The translations under genes and the position numbers were made by a program. The notes below the pieces were generated by a model. That model made no database searches and was not told where the DNA came from. It was given only the letters and a program-made list of their open reading frames with translations. From assembly GCF_019130065.1 (NCBI RefSeq), contig NZ_JAHSPG010000002.1, positions 248,001 through 312,000 of the forward strand: 64,000 bases of DNA, written 5' to 3'. Shown here one piece after another: positions 1 to 7,236 of this stretch; position 1 is the first letter of the stretch; each line of letters begins with the position of its first letter. This DNA comes from Pinibacter aurantiacus (GTDB taxonomy: Bacteria; Bacteroidota; Bacteroidia; Chitinophagales; Chitinophagaceae).

Positions 1-339
1 CAGCGAACGCTTTACACCTTCGCGGTTGGCAGACACAGATATTTCATTCAATGTATTGTTTGACGGCTCAAGACTTATGATTGCCAGTTTCTCGCATTTT
101 ATTTCTGCAGACTGAAAGCCGGTGTAAGTAACGGTTATGGTTTTATTTTGAAACTGCTGCGATAGTTCGAATTCGCCTTTATCGTTTGTAGTCGCAATAA
201 TTTTATTGTTGCAATAAATACAGCAACCCGCAAGTGCTTCTTTGGAATTCTTGTCTATTACTTTTCCTTGCATAGTTTGGCTGAATGCCTGCATTGCAAA
301 CAGGAGCATAGCACAAACCAATATGTTTTTTAAAAACAT
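1..339 (-). CDS. TonB-dependent receptor, N-terminal fragment cut by the window edge
   Basis: Only the first 113 codons are visible; the reading frame stays open to base 1. It begins with a hydrophobic signal peptide (MFLKNILVCAMLLFAMQAFS) and continues into a CarboxypepD_reg-like beta-sandwich (about residues 24-100, with GKVIDKNSKEALAG and a TYTGFQSAEI turn). The segment NEISVSANREG follows, which resembles the linker into the plug of TonB-dependent outer-membrane receptors. The substrate cannot be told from this part. The small cysteine-motif gene at 518-916 lies upstream on the same strand, so metal uptake is possible. A TonB-linked receptor is the best reading; another regulatory-domain outer-membrane protein remains possible. 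Confidence 0.7.
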   Translation of the reverse strand, partial: MFLKNILVCAMLLFAMQAFSQTMQGKVIDKNSKEALAGCCIYCNNKIIATTNDKGEFELSQQFQNKTITVTYTGFQSAEIKCEKLAIISLEPSNNTLNEISVSANREGVKRSL

Positions 340-403
340 TTTGTAGGTTTTGATTGATCAAATCGAGGCTGAAGTGGATGAGTTATGTAATTGTTTGAAA
401 ATG

Positions 404-483
404 TGTACGAAGTACGATGTACGGTGTACAATAGTCGTTTGAATGGTACACTTTACATTATTTCGTACATCGTACTTCGTACA
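404..483. repeat. Inverted repeat, word GTACGAA (period 7)
   Basis: Two perfect 20-nt arms, 404-423 and 464-483, are reverse complements and flank a 40-nt loop. The left arm reads as successive 7-bp units gtacgaa, gtacgat, gtacggt, gtacaat. It lies between the stop of the 518-916 gene and the start of the TonB receptor gene, both on the minus strand. It could form a long hairpin in the intergenic transcript. Confidence 0.85.
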
Positions 484-517
484 ACGTACATCTTAGCGTA
501 ATGAAAACTGAAACAGC

Positions 518-916
518 CTAAGCGCAAGGAGGATGGAAGAGTGAACTAACAGCAGTAAATGCGTAACTGTTGCTGTATGAGGAAGTATGTTTGATAGAAT
601 TCTCTGAATAAGTTGGTTCGAAAGAGATAAAGGAAGAAATGCTGCAAAATTGTACTTCAAATTTTTCCTGTGCACTTTGCCCCTCTTTCTTTTGTTGCTC
701 TTCTTCTTTTTGAAGTTGTTTTCTTAAATGACATTTACCGTTACAATGCATCATCGGCTTGGCCTTGTTTTCGCAAAGAACGGTGGCGATGTATTTTTTG
801 TTCAGCATATAGTCCGTCAATACCACCACTTTATTGAAAGAGGTAGCAGCTATAATGATCAGGAAAAATATGGCGGTGAACTTCTTCAAACTGTTTGCTT
901 TGGCAATTTGATGCAA
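518..916 (-). CDS. Small exported protein with a CNGKCHL cysteine motif
   Basis: A 132-residue protein. An N-terminal hydrophobic helix (about residues 13-32) could be a signal anchor. It is followed by a short exported region with Cys48, then the cluster MMHCNGKCHLRKQL (about residues 55-68) and a charged coiled segment rich in K, E and Q. The C-terminus ends PPCA. The paired cysteines with a nearby His look like a metal- or redox-binding site. Similar short proteins with a CxGKC motif occur in Bacteroidota near TonB-dependent receptors, as far as I recall, and here one follows downstream on the same strand. Function unknown; a role in copper or other metal handling is inference. Confidence 0.65.
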   Translation of the reverse strand: MHQIAKANSLKKFTAIFFLIIIAATSFNKVVVLTDYMLNKKYIATVLCENKAKPMMHCNGKCHLRKQLQKEEEQQKKEGQSAQEKFEVQFCSISSFISFEPTYSENSIKHTSSYSNSYAFTAVSSLFHPPCA

Positions 917-1080
917 AACTAGTAACCGCGGCCTGAGATTTAAAATTTTATTATTGAAATTCCGAATGTTTCGCTTAAAAGTAATTTTTCAAAAAGTATA
1001 ACGTTATGTATATGAGGCTTTGGCGAGCAAATATGATTCTCATCATATTATTGGGCAGGTTTTGCCAAAACCCTGGTTTC

Positions 1081-1260
1081 CTATGATTATGCAGATGGTA
1101 TTTTGTATAAAATGAACATTCTGTGAACGCCGCTCGTTCGCGTTTTGCTGCACCCAGACCTAACAGGTTTCAAAAACCTGTCAGATCTGTTAGCCTGCAC
1201 GTGGCACCGGCTTGAATGCTATGGTTATACAGATGTTATTTTGCATAAAACGAACATTCT
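1081..1260. repeat. 42-bp direct repeat flanking a palindrome
   Basis: Copies at 1081-1122 and 1219-1260 agree at 37 of 42 positions. Between them lies a 96-bp segment with a hairpin at 1163-1181 (acaggttt / aaacctgt, 3-nt loop). This fills most of the 411-bp gene-free divergent gap 917-1327; the rest holds no gene that I can see. The sequence taacttta at 1268-1275 is a weak -7 candidate for the gene at 1328. Confidence 0.8.
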
Positions 1261-1327
1261 TATTGAGTAACTTTATACAGAGAGCTGCCATATAAAAGAG
1301 GATTGATTAACGATTAAACAGAAAACA

Positions 1328-2104
1328 ATGATCAAGGAAATTAACAATGGCCACGTAAGGACTGATTATTCCAAAGGCATTACCACCATTGAATTCTACC
1401 ACCCCCAAAGCAATGCTCTTCCCGGAAAACTGTTAGAAGAACTTGCACACACTATTCATGCTGCGGCAAATGACAATGATACCAAAGTGATTGTGCTTCG
1501 CTCGGATGGCGATCGTACTTTTTGCAGCGGTGCATTTTTTGACGAGCTGAAGAGCCTTAAAAATCTCGACGAAAGCAAGCGGTTTTTTATGGGCTTTGCC
1601 AATTTGATCAACACAATGCGTAAATGTCCAAAGTTTATCATTGGCCGTATACAGGGCAGATGTGTTGGAGGCGGTGTGGGTCTTGCATCCGCAGTTGATT
1701 ACGCAATAGCCACGGACGCTGCTGAAATAAAACTTAGTGAACTTTCTATAGGTATAGGGCCATTTGTAATAGGACCGGCAGTTGAAAGAAAGATTGGAGC
1801 CGCAGCATTCAGCAATATTGCAATAGATGCCACAAAATGGCGCAATGCGGATTGGGCCAAACGTAAAGGTTTGTATGCCGAGGTGCACACTTCAGTAGAA
1901 AATATGGACGAATCCATCAAACGTCTTGCAGATTCACTTTCTCACTTTAACCCCGATGCGATGAGGGAAATGAAAAACATGTTCTGGAAGGGTTGTGAGA
2001 ACTGGGACGAACTTCTATACTACCGCGCCGGCATTAGTGCGAAGCTTATTTTGGGTGAGGAAGCGCAGATGGCGCTGGAGAGGTTGAGGGAGAAAGTCTC
2101 GTAA
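1328..2104 (+). CDS. Enoyl-CoA hydratase/isomerase (crotonase) family protein
   Basis: 258 residues, a normal length for a single-domain crotonase-fold enzyme. The first oxyanion-hole strand is FCSGAFFDEL (65-74) and the second is GRIQGRCVGGGVGLAS (106-121). The acidic residue Glu138 in SELSIG sits where hydratases carry a catalytic glutamate. The usual PGAGG turn after it is replaced by GPFVIGP (144-150), so the exact reaction (hydration, isomerisation or hydrolysis of an acyl-CoA) cannot be fixed. A methylglutaconyl-CoA or related hydratase is possible. The stop codon abuts the inverted repeat at 2103-2207. No partner genes of beta-oxidation are adjacent. Confidence 0.88.
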   Translation: MIKEINNGHVRTDYSKGITTIEFYHPQSNALPGKLLEELAHTIHAAANDNDTKVIVLRSDGDRTFCSGAFFDELKSLKNLDESKRFFMGFANLINTMRKCPKFIIGRIQGRCVGGGVGLASAVDYAIATDAAEIKLSELSIGIGPFVIGPAVERKIGAAAFSNIAIDATKWRNADWAKRKGLYAEVHTSVENMDESIKRLADSLSHFNPDAMREMKNMFWKGCENWDELLYYRAGISAKLILGEEAQMALERLREKVS

Positions 2105-2207
2105 TAACTGAGTAACTGAATGACTGAATAACTGAATGGTTGATTTTCAGTTTGGCATTACAACTTTCAACCACTCAGTTATTCAGTTATTGAGTTATTC
2201 AATTATT
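2103..2207. repeat. Inverted repeat, word TAACTGAA (period 8), copy 1
   Basis: Arms 2103-2143 and 2167-2207 match as reverse complements at 36 of 41 positions. The left arm starts inside the TAA stop codon of the preceding gene and repeats an 8-bp unit. The right arm runs almost to the next gene, where tatttttg (2204-2211) would fit a TAnnTTTG -7 box only a few bases before the ATG. Confidence 0.9.
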
Positions 2208-2215
2208 TTTGCCCC

Positions 2216-3352
2216 ATGAGTGATTTACAAAGCCTTGCTGACTTTTTAGAACCTGTTAACCTTGCTGCACTTAATAATGATGAAGGTTACAAAGATGGCC
2301 AAATAGGAAAAATAATTCACGTGTATGAAGATGAGTTGCCGGATATTGAACAAGTAGATCTTGTGTTTATCGGCTGTAAGGAAACACGTGGAGCAGGGTT
2401 TGCAAATACTCCTTCACTGGCTGCAGATGCTATACGCCAGGAATTTTACTCGCTTTATTACTGGCATACCAATTTACAAATTGCCGATTTGGGCAATGTA
2501 AAAACAGGTGCATCTCTCAACGATTCTTATGCGGTCGTAAAAATGGTCGCAAAAGAATTGATTGACATGGGAAAAACTGTGGTCATTCTCGGTGGCTCCC
2601 ACGACATGACACTTGCTCAATACTATGTGTATTCTCAACGCACTCAAATTATTGAAGCAACCTGCATAGATGCGCTTATTAATCTCGACATAGATTCGCC
2701 TTTGCGCAAGGACAATTTCCTGATGGAAATGCTTACGGGTGAACCCAACTTTATAAAGCACTATAATCACATTGGTTTTCAAAGCTACTATGTGCATCCG
2801 CATATGCTGGAAACAATCGATAAGCTTCGCTTTGATTGCTTCCGTGTAGGACATGCAAAAGAGTTTATGGAAGAAATGGAGCCGGTGATCCGCAACAGCA
2901 ATATGCTGAGCTTCGATATGGCTGCGTTTGCACATGCCTATGCACCGGCAGGTGCGGTTTCCCCAAATGGCTTTATCGGTGAAGAAGCGTGCATTCTTAT
3001 GCGTTATGCGGGCATGAGCCCAAACATCAGCACCATTGGTATTTATGGTTTTGATGAAAAACTCGATAAAGACGGCCTTACGGCAAAACAGATCAGCCAC
3101 ATGCTTTGGTACCTGATGGACGGAGCCAGTCGCGGAAAAATGGAAGCAACGCTTGACGAACGCGACAGTTTTTATGAATATCATCTCACCTTTTCTGAAA
3201 TAGAAACCACTTTCCTTCAAAGCAAAAAAACCGGCCGCTGGTGGATGCGCCTGCCGGATGAAACTTTTATCGCCTGTTCACACAAAGATTACCTGCAAGC
3301 CAGCAGCAACGAGCTGCCAGAGAGATGGTTGAGGGCGCAAGAAAGGCAGTAG
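2216..3352 (+). CDS. Arginase/formimidoylglutamase-family protein with a degenerate metal site
   Basis: 378 residues with the ureohydrolase fold signatures GGSHDMT (126-132), INLDIDSPLR (155-164) and LSFDMAAF (231-238). In active arginases two Mn ions are held by one His in GGDHS, Asp-His-Asp in DAHxD, and two Asp in SxDxD. Here His129, Asp158 and Asp234 keep three positions; the middle His is Asp160, and the last positions of the two Asp motifs are Pro162 and Ala236. A normal binuclear centre is therefore unlikely. Degenerate members are often labelled formimidoylglutamase in Bacteroidota annotation. Catalysis on a guanidino or formimino substrate should not be assumed. Confidence 0.75.
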   Translation: MSDLQSLADFLEPVNLAALNNDEGYKDGQIGKIIHVYEDELPDIEQVDLVFIGCKETRGAGFANTPSLAADAIRQEFYSLYYWHTNLQIADLGNVKTGASLNDSYAVVKMVAKELIDMGKTVVILGGSHDMTLAQYYVYSQRTQIIEATCIDALINLDIDSPLRKDNFLMEMLTGEPNFIKHYNHIGFQSYYVHPHMLETIDKLRFDCFRVGHAKEFMEEMEPVIRNSNMLSFDMAAFAHAYAPAGAVSPNGFIGEEACILMRYAGMSPNISTIGIYGFDEKLDKDGLTAKQISHMLWYLMDGASRGKMEATLDERDSFYEYHLTFSEIETTFLQSKKTGRWWMRLPDETFIACSHKDYLQASSNELPERWLRAQERQ

Positions 3353-3371
3353 GGGCGAATTGCATTCGCCC
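3353..3371. repeat. Short palindrome GGGCGAAT-TGC-ATTCGCCC, copy 1
   Basis: Perfect 8-bp stem with a 3-nt loop, starting on the base after the TAG stop of the preceding gene. Identical copy at 26272-26290, decayed copy at 11918-11935. Confidence 0.85.
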
Positions 3372-3553
3372 TGCAATAAAACATGCTTGAAATAATTAAG
3401 AATTAAGAATTCTTCAGGGTCTAATACCTTGCTTTTTATTTAGCATTTTGTTTGTGCAGGCGGTGCTTATTTTTGAGATTTAAAATTGTGTGAGACGAAG
3501 GTTTTTATGTCAGGAAACCCTAATTTCAAATCAATTTCAAATCATGGAAAATC

Positions 3554-4867
3554 ATGAAAATCATAAAGATCTGCGTTCTCTCTCTGTGCCTGGTTTCCTG
3601 TTCCCTGCAGAAAAAGATTGATAAAGCTGCCACCAGAGATCTTATCAAAGACAAAAGCCTTGCGGCTGCACATGTGGGCATTTGCATTTATGAGCCTTCG
3701 GCAAATAAGTACTGGTACAATTACCAGGCAGATAAATATTTTGTTCCGGCTTCCAATACAAAACTTTTTACATTGTACGCCGGCATGAAATTTCTTGGTG
3801 ACTCGATTGACGGCATTCATTATCAGGAAACAAAGGATGCGATTTACTTACAACCCACCGGAGATCCTACGTTTTTGCACCCGGATTTTTTAAATCAGCC
3901 GGTTGTAAAATGGCTCCAGCAAACGGCTAAAAAAGTTTACATAACAGATAGTAACTGGCAGGAAAAACCGCTTGGCTATGGCTGGGCATGGGACGATTAC
4001 AGTTCTTACTATATGGCAGAACGCAGCCCGCTGCCGGTGTACGGAAACGTGATCAAATGGACACAACTTCGCCAGCAAGGTGCTTCAAGTGCGGAAGACA
4101 ATATCGTGTATTCCGAACCGGAAGTTGATTGGAAAGTAAAATTCAACCCGGCCAGAACTTCGGCATTCAACGTTATCAGAAGAAGAGACGAAAACGTTTT
4201 TGAAATATCCCAGGGAAAAGAAATTCTGAAAGTGGTAGAGGTCCCTTTTTATACAAAAGGTGTAACGTCTGCGTTGGAATTATTAAAAGATACATTGCAA
4301 AAAGAGGTTACGGTTGCAGAAACATTGCCTTCCGGTAATTGGCAGGTAAAGAAATCGCAACCTACAGATTCCATGTTTCGCGCAATGATCCATACCAGCG
4401 ATAATTTTATGGCGGAGCAAACGCTGTTGATGGTTGCCAATAAACAACTCGGCGTAATGAACGATGGCCGCGTTATTGATACATTACTGAATTCTGTTTA
4501 TAAAGATTTGCCCCAAAATCCAACATGGGTGGATGGTTCCGGGCTTAGCCGCTACAATTTATTTACGCCGCAGGATTTTGTGTGGCTCCTGAGTAAAATG
4601 AAAAATGAATTTTCGTGGCAGCGCATTTCGACTATTTTGCCAACGGGTAACACGGGTACACTGAAAGGTTACTATAAAACGCTGTCAAATAATTTGTATG
4701 CCAAAACCGGGACGCTGGCAGGGCAAATTGCCCTGAGCGGATATTTTACAACACGCAGTAATAAACAGTTGGTTTTTTCCATTCTGATTAACAATCACCA
4801 TGCAGCGAATGTGGATGTGAGAAAGGCGATAGAGAAGTTTTTGCTGGAGGTGTATGAACGATATTGA
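3554..4867 (+). CDS. dacB: PBP4-type D-alanyl-D-alanine carboxypeptidase/endopeptidase
   Basis: 437 residues. The start MKIIKICVLSLCLVSC gives a lipoprotein signal with acylated Cys16. The three penicillin-binding motifs of family S13 are present: SNTK (SxxK, Ser67 and Lys70), SDN within HTSDNFMAEQ, and KTGT within YAKTGTLAG. The insert between the first two motifs is typical of PBP4-like enzymes, which trim or cleave peptidoglycan peptides in the periplasm. An out-of-frame ATG ten bases upstream at 3544 can be ignored. The lipobox, if real, would tether the enzyme to a membrane rather than leave it soluble. Confidence 0.88.
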   Translation: MKIIKICVLSLCLVSCSLQKKIDKAATRDLIKDKSLAAAHVGICIYEPSANKYWYNYQADKYFVPASNTKLFTLYAGMKFLGDSIDGIHYQETKDAIYLQPTGDPTFLHPDFLNQPVVKWLQQTAKKVYITDSNWQEKPLGYGWAWDDYSSYYMAERSPLPVYGNVIKWTQLRQQGASSAEDNIVYSEPEVDWKVKFNPARTSAFNVIRRRDENVFEISQGKEILKVVEVPFYTKGVTSALELLKDTLQKEVTVAETLPSGNWQVKKSQPTDSMFRAMIHTSDNFMAEQTLLMVANKQLGVMNDGRVIDTLLNSVYKDLPQNPTWVDGSGLSRYNLFTPQDFVWLLSKMKNEFSWQRISTILPTGNTGTLKGYYKTLSNNLYAKTGTLAGQIALSGYFTTRSNKQLVFSILINNHHAANVDVRKAIEKFLLEVYERY

Positions 4868-4872
4868 TGGTG

Positions 4873-5043
4873 GTAGAGACGCATAATAATGCGTCTCCCG
4901 ATAATCAACGTTTCCGAATATATTTAAACAGATCGCGGGTGCCCGTAGAAACGCATTGCATGCGTCTCCCGAAATCCGGTGTGTTCGATATTAATCGGGC
5001 TAGGTTGCAGGTGTAACGGAGACGCATTATTATGCGTCTCTAC
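4873..5043. repeat. Three gagacgcat/atgcgtctc palindromes between convergent genes
   Basis: Hairpins at 4876-4897, 4951-4965 (imperfect) and 5019-5040. The outer two, extended to 26 nt (4873-4898 and 5018-5043), are exact reverse complements of each other, so small hairpins are nested in a larger one. The right copy covers the TAG stop of mutL (5040-5042). Likely 3'-end structure for the convergent dacB and mutL transcripts. Confidence 0.88.
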
Positions 5044-6920
5044 GCATTGAACAATTTCTGCAAATAACTACCTTTAAATTCTACGAATGTTGGTGTACCA
5101 CCCGGTGTGGTATTTGGCTGTGCACACACCAACAGATCTTCCACCAGCTTGCGCATTTCTTTTATGTTCAGGTAACGACCGGCTTTTACAGAATGCTGCC
5201 ACGCCAGTGAACGAATCAGTTTTTCCCGCTTGGAAAATTTCACATCACTGCTGAAATGTTTGTATTGCTCCATCAAATGCTCGATGGCTGCTTTTTCATT
5301 TCCTTCTTCCAAATCGGCAGGCGTACCCTGGATCACAAACGTGTTTAAACCGAAAGGTTCTACCTGGTATCCCAATTGCAAAAGATCCTGAATAAGCTCA
5401 TTCAGCATAGCTGAATCTTGCGGAGACAATTCTATTGTTGCAGGAAATAAACTTCTTTGAATAGAAATCGATCTGCCAACCAGTGCAGCTGCATAACGCT
5501 CGTATAAAATGCGTTCGTGGGCCGTTTGTTGATTGACTAATAAAAAACCATCTTCGACGGGTGCTATAATGTAAGTGCCATGAAGTTGGGTGAAAACAGT
5601 ATCATCAGTAAACTGATGTTTTTTCTTTTTTACAAACCCCAGCAGATCAGCCGTGGCATAGTCCATGCCTGCGTCATCGCTTTGTACAGGCAATTGTTTT
5701 TCGTATTCAAACTTTTCTTCAACAGGCTGAGAAGATGGCTCGTAAAAACTTTTCCAATGTTTCAGTTCGCTTTTGCCTGTATCAATAAAATGTGCCTGGT
5801 TCTTTTGCGTGAAAGATTGGTATAAGTTGGATGAAGCAGCAGCGGACTGTTTGTCTTGCGTAAATGGTTTGCTTACGGCTTCCGATTGCTGAATATTTAC
5901 ATCAATATCAAACTCGAGTGTGGGTGTAATACTAAACTGTGCCAATGCGTGTTTTACAGCAGCCTGCACAAATGCGTACACAATTTTTTCATCTTCAAAT
6001 TTGATCTCCTGCTTTGTTGGATGGACGTTCACATCAATTTGGGCAGGGTCCAGTTCAATAAACAACACGTACATGGGGAAGCTGTCAGTTGCGATCACTT
6101 CCTGGTAGGCGTTCATTACCGCGTGATTGAGGTACGCACTTTTAATGAAGCGGTTGTTCACGAAAAAGTATTGGTCGCCGCGGGTTTTCTTTGCGGTTTC
6201 CGGTTTGCCCACAAAACCCTGGATGTTCAGGTAATCGGTGTTTTCCTGAACGCTTACGAGTTTTGCGTTGTACTGGTTGCCGAGTATTTGTATGATGCGT
6301 TGTTTCAGCGTGCCCTTTTCCAAATGAAAAAGCTGCTGATTGTTTGAGGTAAGTGAAAAGAAAATATGCGGGAATGACATTGCCACGCGGATGAACTCAT
6401 CCACGATGTGGCGCATTTCTGCCGCATTGCTTTTTAAGAAATTTCTTCTTGCAGGAATGTTGAAGAAAAGATTTTTCATCGCAATGCTCGTACCCGTATT
6501 GATCGCAATGGGTTCCTGTTTAATGACCAAACTGTTTTCGACTTCAATGCAGGTTCCGGTTTCGTCTTCTGCTCTTTTTGTTCGCAGTTCCACCTGCGAT
6601 ACTGCTGCTACGGAAGCCAGCGCTTCTCCTCGAAAGCCCATGGTGCGGATGTGGAAAAGATCGTCGATCTGTTGAATTTTGGAAGTGGCATGGCGCTCAA
6701 AGCACATGCGTGCGTCGGTTTCGCTCATCCCTTTTCCATTATCTATTACCTGTATCAGTGCCTTGCCGGCATCACTTATGATCAGTTTTATTTCGGTAGC
6801 ACCTGCATCCACCGCATTTTCAAGCAATTCCTTTACGGCGCTTGCCGGTCTTTGGATCACTTCTCCTGCAGCTATCTGGTTGGCTATATTATCTGGTAGT
6901 AATTGAATTATATCTGTCAA
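5040..6920 (-). CDS. mutL: DNA mismatch repair protein MutL
   Basis: 626 residues. The N-terminal GHKL ATPase is complete: ELLENAVDAGA (31-41), DNGKGM (60-65), FRGEAL (96-101), followed by the S5-like transducer domain. A poorly conserved linker leads to the C-terminal dimerisation domain. In this domain the endonuclease motif, DQHAxxERxxYE in nicking MutLs, reads NQQTAHERILYE (463-474). The zinc-binding CPHGRP-like segment reads TPGGTP near residue 605. The first acidic metal ligand and the Cys/His ligands are therefore missing, and nicking activity is doubtful. The ATP-dependent matchmaker role between MutS and downstream factors should remain. Confidence 0.95.
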   Translation of the reverse strand: MTDIIQLLPDNIANQIAAGEVIQRPASAVKELLENAVDAGATEIKLIISDAGKALIQVIDNGKGMSETDARMCFERHATSKIQQIDDLFHIRTMGFRGEALASVAAVSQVELRTKRAEDETGTCIEVENSLVIKQEPIAINTGTSIAMKNLFFNIPARRNFLKSNAAEMRHIVDEFIRVAMSFPHIFFSLTSNNQQLFHLEKGTLKQRIIQILGNQYNAKLVSVQENTDYLNIQGFVGKPETAKKTRGDQYFFVNNRFIKSAYLNHAVMNAYQEVIATDSFPMYVLFIELDPAQIDVNVHPTKQEIKFEDEKIVYAFVQAAVKHALAQFSITPTLEFDIDVNIQQSEAVSKPFTQDKQSAAASSNLYQSFTQKNQAHFIDTGKSELKHWKSFYEPSSQPVEEKFEYEKQLPVQSDDAGMDYATADLLGFVKKKKHQFTDDTVFTQLHGTYIIAPVEDGFLLVNQQTAHERILYERYAAALVGRSISIQRSLFPATIELSPQDSAMLNELIQDLLQLGYQVEPFGLNTFVIQGTPADLEEGNEKAAIEHLMEQYKHFSSDVKFSKREKLIRSLAWQHSVKAGRYLNIKEMRKLVEDLLVCAQPNTTPGGTPTFVEFKGSYLQKLFNA

Positions 6921-6950
6921 AGTCGTCGTCCCCTTTTTGCGAAATTAGGT

Positions 6951-6987
6951 TAATTTGAAAATTTGAAGATTTGAAAATTTGAAAATG
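6951..6987. repeat. Unpaired tandem array, word AATTTGAA (period 8)
   Basis: Four to five units of an 8-bp word in the 316-bp gap 6921-7236, with no matching inverted arm nearby. The same word array occurs at 30584-30619 (reversed), 40871-40906 and 51913-51963. Confidence 0.8.
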
Positions 6988-7070
6988 CGTGGGGCGGACG
7001 TATGCAAACATTGATATTGCCACAGAAGACACAGAGGAAATACAAAAGACGGGCGAATTTGCACTTTTTG

Positions 7071-7172
7071 CTCTGTAAGGCTTGTAGCCTTGCAGCATTA
7101 TTTTGTTGCCTTTGGCAACAAGTAGATCGCCAGAGGCGATAGAATATAGCTCCAAAGCTACAAGCTTTGGAG
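7071..7172. repeat. Composite of four short palindromes
   Basis: In order: an aaggct-tgt-agcctt palindrome within 7071-7095, gttgcc-ttt-ggcaac (7105-7119), atcgcc-aga-ggcgat (7126-7140), and ctccaaagct-aca-agctttggag (7150-7172). The same module types recur, in different order, at 35182-35335 and 40949-40995. Confidence 0.85.
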
Positions 7173-7184
7173 AGCGGATAGGAT

Positions 7185-7216
7185 AAAAAAGCCTGTTTCC
7201 CCGGAAACAGGCTTTT
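7185..7216 (-). terminator. Intrinsic terminator of the TlpA gene
   Basis: A 10-bp stem (gcctgtttcc 7191-7200 / ggaaacaggc 7203-7212) with a run of A before it and T after it. Read on the minus strand it follows the stop at 7237 by about 20 nt and ends in six U residues. It could also work in the other direction, less strongly. Confidence 0.85.
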
Positions 7217-7236
7217 GAATTTTGATCTTTTATTTA

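Noticed and set aside
493-675. 60-residue ORF at the start of the window
   Set aside because: Overlaps the better supported 518-916 gene in another frame and has no motif.
728-922. 64-residue plus-strand ORF opposite the cysteine-motif gene
   Set aside because: Antisense of the gene at 518-916, which has a membrane helix and cysteine motif.
2474-3220. 248-residue ORF on the minus strand inside the arginase-family gene
   Set aside because: It mirrors the codons of a clear plus-strand gene and has no recognisable motif; it is a shadow frame.
5856-6347. 163-residue plus-strand ORF within mutL
   Set aside because: Cys- and Phe-rich translation typical of the antisense of a real gene.
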